Assembly (NCBI GenBank): GCA_023410055.1
Contig: JAEYQK010000022.1
Coordinates: 16,297-80,296, forward strand
Length of the DNA: 64,000 bases
Direction of reading: 5' to 3'
Origin: Acidobacteriota bacterium
Lineage (GTDB): Bacteria; Acidobacteriota; Terriglobia; Terriglobales; Acidobacteriaceae
In this document: positions 1 to 7,185 of the stretch, in pieces
Layout of the letters: every line of letters begins with the position of its first letter
Numbering within the stretch: the stretch's first letter is position 1
Program-made: the position numbers and the translations under genes
Notes under the pieces: generated by a model
Seen by the model: the letters and a program-made list of their open reading frames with translations, nothing else
Databases searched by the model: none
What the model was told of the DNA's origin: nothing

Positions 1-668
1 ATGGCGAAGGCGTGCTTCGCGATTTCGAGCATTGCGGAGTCGTGAACGGAGTTGCCGAATGCGGTGTCGATTGGGCGGCCGATCACTTCGCGGATAGCGA
101 CGGCCTTGTCTTCGTCGGTGGGCACGCGGATGAGGCGGTCTGTGGCATTGCCGCTTTCGCAGTGAACGCAGGCAGCAAGCACGCGTTCTGCGGGTATGCC
201 GAACTGGCGCACTCCTTCTATGACAACCCAGTCATTGGTGGACGAAACGGCCCAGAGTTCGCAGCCCGCTTCGGCCAGTCGGCGCGTGAGTTCGAACATC
301 TCAGGAAAAATGCGCGGCTGTACGACTTGGGCAAAGAAGCGTTTGGCCGCGGCGCGGAGATCGGATTCCTTGATGCCTTTGTGGATGGTGACCATCTCGC
401 CGCACATCACGTCTTCGGCGACGTTGCCGGCTTTGTAGTCGGCATAGCGGGGAACGACCCAGTTAATGACCTCGGGGGGCAATAGTCCTTGCTCAATCTC
501 CCAATAAAAGAAGTCGGCACCGGCGTCGCCGGACCAGAGCGTGCCGTCGCAATCGAAGCAGGCGAGGCGTGGCTTGAGTGCGAGGACTTGGGCGATGAAG
601 TCTTCGGCGCGTAAGCTGAGTGGTTGGGACAGTCGTGCATTCGCTGGCTTGATCAAGTCGGTACTCAT
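1..668 (-). CDS. HAD-superfamily phosphatase (SerB-like), 3' end cut by window edge
   Basis: This gene runs leftward off the window; about 222 codons are visible from an ATG at 668. The nucleophile motif FDCDGTLW (about residues 38-45) is the DxDGT signature of HAD phosphatases, and AVSSTNDW (about 137-144) matches motif II with its Ser/Thr. The late motif NSVHDSAM near the edge sits where the metal-binding acidic motif is expected. The layout resembles HAD-IB enzymes such as phosphoserine phosphatase, but the substrate cannot be read from sequence. It starts 10 bases after the mocA-like gene ends, on the same strand, so the two are probably cotranscribed. Confidence 0.8.
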   Translation of the reverse strand, partial: MSTDLIKPANARLSQPLSLRAEDFIAQVLALKPRLACFDCDGTLWSGDAGADFFYWEIEQGLLPPEVINWVVPRYADYKAGNVAEDVMCGEMVTIHKGIKESDLRAAAKRFFAQVVQPRIFPEMFELTRRLAEAGCELWAVSSTNDWVVIEGVRQFGIPAERVLAACVHCESGNATDRLIRVPTDEDKAVAIREVIGRPIDTAFGNSVHDSAMLEIAKHAFA

Positions 669-678
669 GTCCTCTGGG

Positions 679-1290
679 CTAGATGGTTCTGGTTGTTAGC
701 AGCTGGTAATCCTCGGGCGTATTGATATTGGCGACAACTAACGGATCATCGACCGGCACGTAGGCGATTCGCTGTTGATTTGCGTGTTCGACCTCGCGCG
801 CGTTCGACGTTACAGGGGCTTGCTGGAATGCCGTCATCATTTCGCGTCCGATGACGATGGGGTGACCGTGACGGCCATCGTGCTCGGGAATGACGGCCCA
901 CTTGCGATCAAGAATCGCATTCTCAAATGCCAAAACCAGCTGCTGAACCGTCTCGCGGCGGGACGGTGGACGATCGACAAGCGTGATCACGGCGGCATCA
1001 CGCCCCCGGAGCAGGACTTCTTCGAGTCCGATTAGGAGCGAGCTGAATTGGCCACGCTCCGGCGCCGGATTCACTACTACGAACGCTCCCTTGGCGTAAC
1101 AGATCGGCTCGATGACGTCAGCGTTCTTGCCAGCGACAACGATCACCAGTTCGGTGTCCATCCTGAGCGAGTCGATGGCGGCGGCTAGGAAGGTCTCTCC
1201 GTGCCAGGGCAAGAGGGCCTTGTCTCGTCCCATGCGCGAGGACTCGCCGGCGGCGAGGATCAGTCCTGCAAAACTCGGTGCGCGTGCCAT
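679..1290 (-). CDS. MocA/MobA-like NTP transferase (molybdenum cofactor cytidylyltransferase family)
   Basis: A 203-residue protein whose N-terminus, GLILAAGESSRMGRDK (residues 9-24), is the nucleotide-binding signature of MobA-like transferases. The conserved acidic motif appears as TLVDRPPS near residue 103. Enzymes of this family add CMP (MocA) or GMP (MobA) to molybdopterin; MocA types often sit beside xdhC, which lies just upstream here, so cytidylyl transfer for a xanthine dehydrogenase-type enzyme is the better guess. The start is ATG at 1290. The 403-base gap to xdhC suggests its own promoter or a leader region. No molybdenum hydroxylase subunit is in view. Confidence 0.82.
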   Translation of the reverse strand: MARAPSFAGLILAAGESSRMGRDKALLPWHGETFLAAAIDSLRMDTELVIVVAGKNADVIEPICYAKGAFVVVNPAPERGQFSSLLIGLEEVLLRGRDAAVITLVDRPPSRRETVQQLVLAFENAILDRKWAVIPEHDGRHGHPIVIGREMMTAFQQAPVTSNAREVEHANQQRIAYVPVDDPLVVANINTPEDYQLLTTRTI

Positions 1291-1694
1291 AACAACACGT
1301 TAGCAGTCTGCCTTAGGACTTGCCAGTGATTTACGAGTGCCCTCGCACTAGGCGGGCAGCCCTGGGTAGCTTTCCTGCCGACGGCGGAAGTGCATCTTCG
1401 ACGGACTGTTTTGGAGCCCCTTGCCGCAGAGCACGCCTTGTTCTGATTCTAGAAATTCCTTCAGCCGCATGTTCAAATCCGACGAAACGGGCCTATCCTC
1501 AGAATTTGAAACAGCATTTTTCGGAATAGCTCGACAAGCCTAAGTCTTTTAGATTCAGAGATCGACATCGTAAGTTCTTTAGGTTCAAAGACTTGCTTTG
1601 GGCGCTACGGCGTATCGAATAAGTAACTGCTGGTTTCTCAAGGACTTACACCTTTGAGCCAGACAGGGGGGCACCTTCTGGGCTTGTAAGCTCC
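1291..1694. other. Intergenic region with AAGTYCTT-type imperfect palindromes
   Basis: No convincing gene lies in these 404 bases; the open frames here lack recognisable protein character. The stretch 1541-1657 holds at least two imperfect palindromes of about 23 bases and one half-site sharing AAGTYYTT on the left and AARGACTTRC on the right (1541-1563, 1572-1594, 1633-1657). The same motif recurs at 8433-8486, so this is probably a dispersed intergenic repeat rather than a local operator. Confidence 0.5.
1541..1657. repeat. Cluster of degenerate AAGTYCTT...AARGACTT palindromes
   Basis: Two near-complete copies (starting 1541 and 1572) and one half copy (about 1633-1657). In the copy at 1572-1594 the arms AAGTTCTTT and AAAGACTT pair with one mismatch around a short loop. 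Related copies lie at 8433-8455 and 8458-8486 in another intergenic gap. Function unknown; candidates are a REP-like element or a protein-binding array. Confidence 0.5.
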
Positions 1695-2495
1695 TCAGTA
1701 GGCGCGCATGTGGGGAAGCGTGGCGTCGGCGTGGCGGCGGATGGCGATGATTTCAGCGACAATGGCGACCGCGATTTCTTCGGGAGTGGTGGCACCGATG
1801 TCGAGGCCGACCGGGGCGTGTACGCGGTCGAACTTGTCAGCGGGAACTCCTTCAGCCTGTAGTTCCTTGTAGATGGTGATGACCTTGCGTTTCGAGCCGA
1901 TCATGCCGATGTAGCGCGCGGGCGTATCGATGGCCCAGCGGAGGACACGCATGTCGTCGCGATGTCCGCGGGTGACAATCACGATGAACGATGATTCGGG
2001 CGGATCGAGCTTCTTGAACGTCTCTTCGAAATTGGCGGCGTAGATCTCGCGTGCTTCGGGAAAGCGCTCGGAGTTCGCGTATGACTCGCGGTCGTCGGCT
2101 ATTGCGACATCGAAGCCGGCAACGCGGGCAATCTTGTAGAGATTGTGCGCGACATGTCCGGCACCGAAAATGTAAAGGACGGGCGTGGGGACGATTGGCT
2201 CCACGAAGATCTCCAAGGTGCCGCCGCATACGAGGCCTGTGTCGTACTTGGGGTTCTGATTGAGGTCGAATTTCAAGGTGCGCGGTTTTTCCTGTTCCAT
2301 GACCTCGCGCGCAGCCTGCCAGACCTCAGCTTCCACGCATCCGCCCCCGATCGTGCCAAGGATCGACCCGTCGTCGCGAACGAGCATCTTGGCTGTCTCA
2401 AAAGATGGGATCGATCCGCGTACGTTGACGATGGTGGCCAGGGCGGCGTGGCGGCCAGAGCGGCGGAGAACGACGATTTCTTCGTAAACGTCCAT
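1695..2495 (-). CDS. xdhC: XdhC-family molybdenum hydroxylase maturation factor
   Basis: A 266-residue protein with the two XdhC parts in order. The N-terminal XdhC_CoxI domain contains IGGGCVEAEVW (about 49-59) and CGG (90-92). The C-terminal Rossmann-like domain contains VLYIFGAGHVAHNL (106-119) and GMIGSKRK. XdhC proteins bind molybdenum cofactor, promote its sulfuration and insert it into xanthine dehydrogenase-type enzymes. An upstream in-frame start at 2555 would add 20 residues with no counterpart in the family, so ATG 2495 is preferred. The mocA-like gene follows on the same strand. The target enzyme is not in this window. Confidence 0.88.
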   Translation of the reverse strand: MDVYEEIVVLRRSGRHAALATIVNVRGSIPSFETAKMLVRDDGSILGTIGGGCVEAEVWQAAREVMEQEKPRTLKFDLNQNPKYDTGLVCGGTLEIFVEPIVPTPVLYIFGAGHVAHNLYKIARVAGFDVAIADDRESYANSERFPEAREIYAANFEETFKKLDPPESSFIVIVTRGHRDDMRVLRWAIDTPARYIGMIGSKRKVITIYKELQAEGVPADKFDRVHAPVGLDIGATTPEEIAVAIVAEIIAIRRHADATLPHMRAY

Positions 2496-2679
2496 TGGCA
2501 ATGAGAATCTCTTAAAGAAAAGGACGCTAAGGACGCAAAGGAAGGAACAGAGCAATGCCCATGTTCTGCGAGAGCGTTCGCGCGCCTAAGAACATTATTC
2601 GATGCGGGGCGATGAAACGCAACGTTCTCTGTGGGATCAGCTTCGGATGTAAGATGATGCGTTCGCAAAGGAGAGTGCG

Positions 2680-3702
2680 ATGAAAGCTGTGCGCTTCCAT
2701 GAGTTCGGCGGGCCAGAGGTGCTGAAGTATGAGGATGTGGCGGATCCCGTGCTTCGAAAGGACCAGGTGCTGGTGCGGGTTAGGGCTTGTGCGCTGAATC
2801 ATCTGGATGTGTTCTTGCGTGCGGGATTACCAGGAACGAAATTGCCGCACATTAACGGCAGCGATGTGGCCGGTGATGTGATGGAAACTGGCGAGTACAT
2901 CGCGGACATCAAGTCGGGGCAGCGGGTGCTGCTGGTGCCGATGGTGTTCTGCAATCATTGTCAGTGGTGCACGAGTGCTCAGCAGAACTTCTGTCCGCAG
3001 TTCACGGTGCTCGGACGTTCGGTCGATGGTGGGAATTGCGAGTTGATCGCAGTCCCGAGAGTCAACGTGCTGCCGATTCCGGATTCCATGAGCTATGGAG
3101 AGGCGGCAAGTGTGCCGCTGGTATTTCTGACGGCCTGGCACATGCTCGTAGGACGTGCGCAGTTAGAGGTGGGGCAGACGGTGCTGGTACTGGGCGCGGG
3201 GTCGGGCGTGGGTTCGGCGGCAATTCAGATTGCGAAGCTCTTCAACTGTACGGTGATCACAACTGCGGGGGATGAACGAAAGCTGGAGAAGGCGCGGGAA
3301 CTAGGTGCGGATCATACCATCGATCACTACAAACAGAAGATCTCCGAGGAAGTGAAGCGGATTACAGGCAAACAGGGCGTGGATGTCGTGGTGGAGCACG
3401 TAGGCAAGGCGACTTGGGAGGAGAGCACGCGCTCGCTCCGTCCAGGCGGGACGATTGTGACCTGCGGAGCGACCACGGGCCCGGATGTTGGAATCAACCT
3501 GAACGTGCTGTTTGGGAAGCAGTTGTCGTACCTAGGTTCGTTCATGGGGAATATGGCGGATTTCAATGAGGTCATGAAGCACGTCTTCAGTGGCAAGCTG
3601 AAACCGGTGGTGGATCGTACATTTCCGCTGAGTGAGGCGGCCGCGGCGCACGAGTACATGGAAAAGAGCGAGATGTTCGGGAAGATTGTATTGGCGCCCT
3701 GA
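2680..3702 (+). CDS. Zinc-type medium-chain dehydrogenase/quinone oxidoreductase-like protein
   Basis: A 340-residue MDR-family oxidoreductase with a good ribosome site (GGAG, 7 bases before ATG). The NAD(P)-binding motif GAGSGVGSAAIQIAK begins at residue 172. Four cysteines at 91, 94, 97 and 105 (CNHCQWC then C) form the structural zinc lobe of alcohol dehydrogenases. The catalytic-zinc GHE motif is replaced by NGSD near residue 60, as in quinone oxidoreductases. It therefore probably reduces an enone or quinone using NADPH without catalytic zinc; the substrate is unknown. It is divergent from xdhC and probably monocistronic. Confidence 0.85.
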   Translation: MKAVRFHEFGGPEVLKYEDVADPVLRKDQVLVRVRACALNHLDVFLRAGLPGTKLPHINGSDVAGDVMETGEYIADIKSGQRVLLVPMVFCNHCQWCTSAQQNFCPQFTVLGRSVDGGNCELIAVPRVNVLPIPDSMSYGEAASVPLVFLTAWHMLVGRAQLEVGQTVLVLGAGSGVGSAAIQIAKLFNCTVITTAGDERKLEKARELGADHTIDHYKQKISEEVKRITGKQGVDVVVEHVGKATWEESTRSLRPGGTIVTCGATTGPDVGINLNVLFGKQLSYLGSFMGNMADFNEVMKHVFSGKLKPVVDRTFPLSEAAAAHEYMEKSEMFGKIVLAP

Positions 3703-3732
3703 TCCGGCCAAGAGCGGGCCTGAACGGAAGAT

Positions 3733-3764
3733 CCCACGTTAGCTTCGCCAACGTGGAGCACCAA
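3733..3764. repeat. Dispersed hairpin element CCCACGTTAG-loop-AACGTGG
   Basis: CCACGTT (3734-3740) pairs perfectly with AACGTGG (3750-3756) around a 9-base loop, followed by AGCACCAA. The same arrangement, with a longer loop, occurs at 15401-15451. It lies just after the oxidoreductase stop and could act as its transcription end, but there is no T-run. Confidence 0.5.
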
Positions 3765-3824
3765 GAGCAAAGCGACTATGTTTCGGCTATGGCATCTATG
3801 AGATAGAAGGTAAAATAGCTAATC

Positions 3825-4379
3825 ATGAGTGTACGTTTCGACAATTTGGTGGGGACGGACGAGGGAAGGCCACATCTGCGTGAGGTCAGCTTCGGGCAGA
3901 CGCAGAGTGAGGGCGTGTTCTTCACGACCATGGATCTTGCCGTGAATTGGGTGAGGAAGAACTCGATCTGGCCGATGACATTCGGTTTGGCGTGCTGCGC
4001 GATTGAGATGATGTCGATGGGCGCGTCGAGATTCGATATTGCACGTTTTGGAGCTGAAGTGTTCAGACCCTCGCCGCGGCAATCGGACCTGATGATCGTT
4101 GCCGGGCGCGTGTCGCAGAAAATGGCGCCGGTGATCCGGCAGCTCTGGGAGCAGATGCCGGAACCGAAGTGGGTGATCTCGATGGGTGCGTGCGCGACCA
4201 GCGGCGGCGTGTTCAACAACTATGCCTTGGTGCAGGGTGTGAATCAGGTGGTTCCGATCGACGTCTATGTTCCCGGATGCCCTCCGCGCCCGGAGCAGTT
4301 GATCTATGCGATCATGCAGCTACAGGAAAAGATCATGCAGGAGAAAGGCTCGTTCAAGAGAGCATTGAACTTGGGATAG
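3825..4379 (+). CDS. nuoB: NADH-quinone oxidoreductase subunit B (complex I, NuoB)
   Basis: A 184-residue NuoB, the peripheral-arm subunit carrying iron-sulfur cluster N2 next to the quinone site. The cluster ligands are all visible: tandem Cys57-Cys58 in GLACCAIEMM, Cys123 in MGACATSGG and Cys152 in PGCPPRPEQ. Length and motifs are normal, so the protein should be functional. What is odd is the location: no other nuo gene lies within the window, whereas nuoB usually follows nuoA. No clear ribosome site precedes the ATG; TAAAAT at 3811-3816 could be a -10 element giving a very short leader. A strong terminator follows at 4404. Confidence 0.96.
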   Translation: MSVRFDNLVGTDEGRPHLREVSFGQTQSEGVFFTTMDLAVNWVRKNSIWPMTFGLACCAIEMMSMGASRFDIARFGAEVFRPSPRQSDLMIVAGRVSQKMAPVIRQLWEQMPEPKWVISMGACATSGGVFNNYALVQGVNQVVPIDVYVPGCPPRPEQLIYAIMQLQEKIMQEKGSFKRALNLG

Positions 4380-4403
4380 TTGAGAAGAACGCACCTGACT
4401 GTG

Positions 4404-4435
4404 AACCCTCGCTTCGGTGAGGGTTTTGTTTTGCC
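4404..4435 (+). terminator. Rho-independent terminator after nuoB
   Basis: AACCCTC (4404-4410) pairs with GAGGGTT (4419-4425) around GCTTCGGT, and the right arm runs into TTTTGTTTTG. It lies 24 bases past the nuoB stop and shows that nuoB is transcribed separately from the next gene. Confidence 0.85.
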
Positions 4436-4482
4436 TTCCGAGAGGCAGCAGGGAGTTGCTGGGCATCATCTCAGGGGAAGTG

Positions 4483-5457
4483 ATGCGCGTTTACTTTGTT
4501 TTCGTCATATTGATCGTGTGTCTGGTGGCGTCCGCTGCTGAATTGCGGCAGGTGGCCATCGTTGATCTGCCGGGAGGGCCCGGGTTTGATGGCACAGCCT
4601 TCGTTAATGGCATGTTGCTGATCGGTCATGGCGGCGCGGGGACGGTGGATGTTTTCGATCCGCAACGGCGACGAGTGGTGGCGCAGATCAAAGACGTGGG
4701 GGACGTGCAGGGGATCGTTGCCGACGAAAACGCGGCCACGGTATACGTCTCCGACAGCGCTGGCAAGCGGATTGTTGTTCTCTCGGCCAAGGATTGGAAG
4801 ACGACTGACACGGTACCGTTGCAGGTTGAGCCATACGCCCTGGCGCTGTCAGGGGATGGATCGAAGCTGTTCGTGGGCAACTGGCGCAGTCAGACTGTGT
4901 CGAGTATAGACCTCGCGCACGGCTTTCGGGTCAGGACGGCGGAAGTTGGCGGTACTCCGCGATGCCTTGCCTACGATTCGGGGGGCCAGGTCTTGTATGC
5001 GAGTCTTGATGATCGGGCCGAGGTGGTTGCGATTGACGGAAATCTCAATGTGGTGCGACGGATGAAGCTAATCGCCTCACAGCCTACTGGATTAGCTCTG
5101 GATTCTGCTGGCAAAAGGCTGTACGTCGCGGTGCGACATGCGGTCAGTGCGGTGCAGGTTGATACGGGAGTTGAAGTGGGAAGGCTGGCGGCTTCGGCGG
5201 GTGCGAACGCGTTGTGGCTTGATCTGGGAAGCGGGACACTGTATGTCGGTGCCGCTGATGGGACGATCACGATGATGCAGGCGACTGGCTCGGGATTCGC
5301 GCCACTGGGCGAAGTTCATACGGATGTGCGCGGGAGTTCGCTGGCATACGATGCGGGCCGCGGATTGCTATTCGTGCCGGGCGGACTCGAAGGAAAATCG
5401 AAGCTGCTCATTATGAAAAGAGTTGAATCGCCACAGGGGGCGAGTAACGCACCTTAG
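4483..5457 (+). CDS. Secreted YncE-like beta-propeller protein
   Basis: A 324-residue protein starting MRVYFVFVILIVCLVASAAE, a typical signal peptide. The ATG at 4483 follows AGGGGAAG; an earlier in-frame start at 4417 falls inside the nuoB terminator and is rejected. The mature part repeats blade-like units of roughly 40-45 residues (for example VYVSDSAGKRIVVLSAKDW, LFVGNWRSQTVSSIDL, LYASLDDRAEVVAID, LYVAVRHAVSAVQVDTG). This matches YncE/surface-antigen beta-propellers, which often act as binding scaffolds in the periplasm. No catalytic motif is seen and no specific ligand can be assigned. Confidence 0.78.
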   Translation: MRVYFVFVILIVCLVASAAELRQVAIVDLPGGPGFDGTAFVNGMLLIGHGGAGTVDVFDPQRRRVVAQIKDVGDVQGIVADENAATVYVSDSAGKRIVVLSAKDWKTTDTVPLQVEPYALALSGDGSKLFVGNWRSQTVSSIDLAHGFRVRTAEVGGTPRCLAYDSGGQVLYASLDDRAEVVAIDGNLNVVRRMKLIASQPTGLALDSAGKRLYVAVRHAVSAVQVDTGVEVGRLAASAGANALWLDLGSGTLYVGAADGTITMMQATGSGFAPLGEVHTDVRGSSLAYDAGRGLLFVPGGLEGKSKLLIMKRVESPQGASNAP

Positions 5458-5833
5458 CCGATGTTCTCGACCCATATCTGTCAAATGCGGGCAGATGAGG
5501 GTACTTGCTTCATTTCTCAGATCCAGGTTCGATCCGTTGCAGAATATTGCTGAAATCGCGCATCGGCATGGTGCTTGGTCCACGTGGATGGCGCCTACGG
5601 GGCGCTAGTGGCCATGCGTCTCCGAGTTTGTTCGCGGGACTGTCGAGGCGGATTCGCTATCGCTTGGTCACTCTGTGCACTTCCTTGCCGTCTTTTCTTG
5701 CCAGAAACCGGCAATTGTCATGTGAGGCATGTAGTCCGGACAGGTGATTTCTGTCACAGCCAAGCAGACGGGAATGGAGGAAACTCATCCGTTTTGCGCA
5801 GGATCGACCTGCATCCAAGAGGAGGGCGTACCA
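5458..5833 (+). other. 376-base gap and leader upstream of the aminotransferase
   Basis: No supported gene. Short open frames here lack ribosome sites and protein-like composition. A small hairpin is visible (GACAG...CTGTC near 5736-5752). The region probably contains the promoter of the aminotransferase gene, but no clear -35/-10 pair was found. Confidence 0.4.
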
Positions 5834-7042
5834 ATGCCCGGTTTGGCTATGGCACCTGTAGAACAGAGAAGTGAACTCCGTCTGGCCAAGAGAATGTCTC
5901 TCTTGGGAACCGAAACAGCTTTTGAAGTGCTGGTGAAGGCGCGCGCTCTTGAAGCTAAGGGCAGAGACATCGTTCACCTCGAAATCGGTGAGCCGGATTT
6001 CAATACTCCGCACAACATCGTTGAAGCTGCCGTGGACGCGCTACATAAGGGATACACGCATTATGGTCCCTCGGCGGGATTGCCTGATCTGCGAAAGGTT
6101 ATCGCCGATGACGTTGCCAAGAGCCGCGGGATCAGTGTGTCGGCGGATGAGGTTGTGGTTTGTCCGGGAGGCAAGCCGATCATCTTCTACACGATGTTGG
6201 CGCTGGCAGATGAGGGCGACGAAGTCATCTATCCGAACCCGGGATTCCCGATTTACGAGTCGATGATCAACTTTGTCGGTGCCAAACCGGTGCCGATCGC
6301 GCTACGCGAGGAGATGGACTTCCGCTTCGACGTGAACGAACTGGCGGACAAGATCACCGACAAGACAAAGCTGATTATCATCAACTCGCCGCAGAATCCG
6401 ACCGGCGGAGTGCTGACGCAGCAGGACATCGAGGACATTGCTGTCGCAATCGGCGGGCGCGACATCATGGTGCTTAGTGACGAAATCTACAGCCGACTAA
6501 TTTTTGAAGGAGTGCACCACTCCATTGCGGCGATTCCTGGGTTCAAGGAACGGGCAATCATTCTTGACGGATTCTCGAAGACCTATGCGATGACCGGCTG
6601 GCGTATGGGATATGGAGTGATGCGTCCGGAGTTGGCGACGCATGTTGCGCGGTTGATGACGAATTCGAACTCGTGTACGGCGAGTTTTTCGCAGATGGCG
6701 GGTATTGAGGCGATTACGGGTGATCAGGCGTCCGTCGGAGTGATGAACAAGGCGTTCATGGAGAGGCGCGATCTGTTCCACAAACGCGTCAATGAGATCA
6801 AAGGTTTTTCATGCCTGAAACCGAAGGGCGCATTCTACATGTTCCCGAACATCAAGGCGACTGGATGGCCCTCGAAAAAGTTGGCGGATGCGTTGCTTGA
6901 GGACGCAGGAGTGGCCGCGCTGTCGGGTACGGCGTTCGGGGCGTATGGAGAAGGGTACCTGAGGTTCAGCGTTGCGAACTCGATCGAGAACATCAACAAG
7001 GCTCTTGATCGAGTGGATGAGTGGACGAAGAGGAATCTGTAG
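5834..7042 (+). CDS. PLP-dependent aminotransferase, class I/II (aspartate/aromatic type)
   Basis: A 402-residue fold-type I aminotransferase. The PLP Schiff-base lysine is K249 in GFSKTYAMTGWRMGY. SPQNPTGG (185-192) and SDEIYS (215-220) are the other cofactor-binding motifs, and GEPDF (52-56) is the N-terminal signature. It is related to the AspC/alanine-type subgroup; substrate specificity is unresolved. The start at 5834 is preferred because AGGAGGG lies 8 bases upstream; an in-frame ATG at 5744 would add 30 residues lacking family similarity. A perfect terminator hairpin follows at 7145, between this gene and the dehydrogenase downstream. Confidence 0.88.
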   Translation: MPGLAMAPVEQRSELRLAKRMSLLGTETAFEVLVKARALEAKGRDIVHLEIGEPDFNTPHNIVEAAVDALHKGYTHYGPSAGLPDLRKVIADDVAKSRGISVSADEVVVCPGGKPIIFYTMLALADEGDEVIYPNPGFPIYESMINFVGAKPVPIALREEMDFRFDVNELADKITDKTKLIIINSPQNPTGGVLTQQDIEDIAVAIGGRDIMVLSDEIYSRLIFEGVHHSIAAIPGFKERAIILDGFSKTYAMTGWRMGYGVMRPELATHVARLMTNSNSCTASFSQMAGIEAITGDQASVGVMNKAFMERRDLFHKRVNEIKGFSCLKPKGAFYMFPNIKATGWPSKKLADALLEDAGVAALSGTAFGAYGEGYLRFSVANSIENINKALDRVDEWTKRNL

Positions 7043-7081
7043 AGGGGATTTACTTCTGTCAGTTGGGGGCATGGTGACTAT

Positions 7082-7117
7082 AGGGATTCCTCGTCGCTAC
7101 GCTCCTGGGAATGACAA
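7082..7117. repeat. REP-like hairpin (ATTCC...GGGAAT)
   Basis: GGGATTCC at 7083-7090 and GGGAATGACA at 7107-7116 flank CTCGTCGCTACGCTCCT-like sequence. This layout resembles short dispersed palindromes common between genes of soil bacteria. Only one clear copy is in the window, so the family assignment rests on memory of similar sequences. Confidence 0.35.
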
Positions 7118-7144
7118 GTGTGTGCTGAAGTGGTGTGGCGGAGA

Positions 7145-7171
7145 GGGACGGATGAGGATCCGTCCCGTTTT
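7145..7171 (+). terminator. Intrinsic terminator or attenuator between aminotransferase and dehydrogenase
   Basis: GGGACGGAT (7145-7153) pairs perfectly with ATCCGTCCC (7158-7166) around GAGG, followed by GTTTTG. It ends only a few bases before the GAGAGGA ribosome site (7174-7180) of the next gene, so it can end aminotransferase transcription or attenuate entry into the dehydrogenase gene. Confidence 0.7.
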
Positions 7172-7185
7172 GCGAGAGGACGAAG

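Noticed and set aside
12..485. Open frame of 157 codons on the plus strand
   Set aside because: It is antisense to the HAD phosphatase on the minus strand, which has clear catalytic motifs.
1320..1529. Open frame of 69 codons in the mocA-xdhC gap
   Set aside because: No ribosome site and no protein-like composition.
2527..2802. Leftward frames overlapping the oxidoreductase start
   Set aside because: They cover the xdhC leader and the 5' end of a well-supported gene on the other strand.
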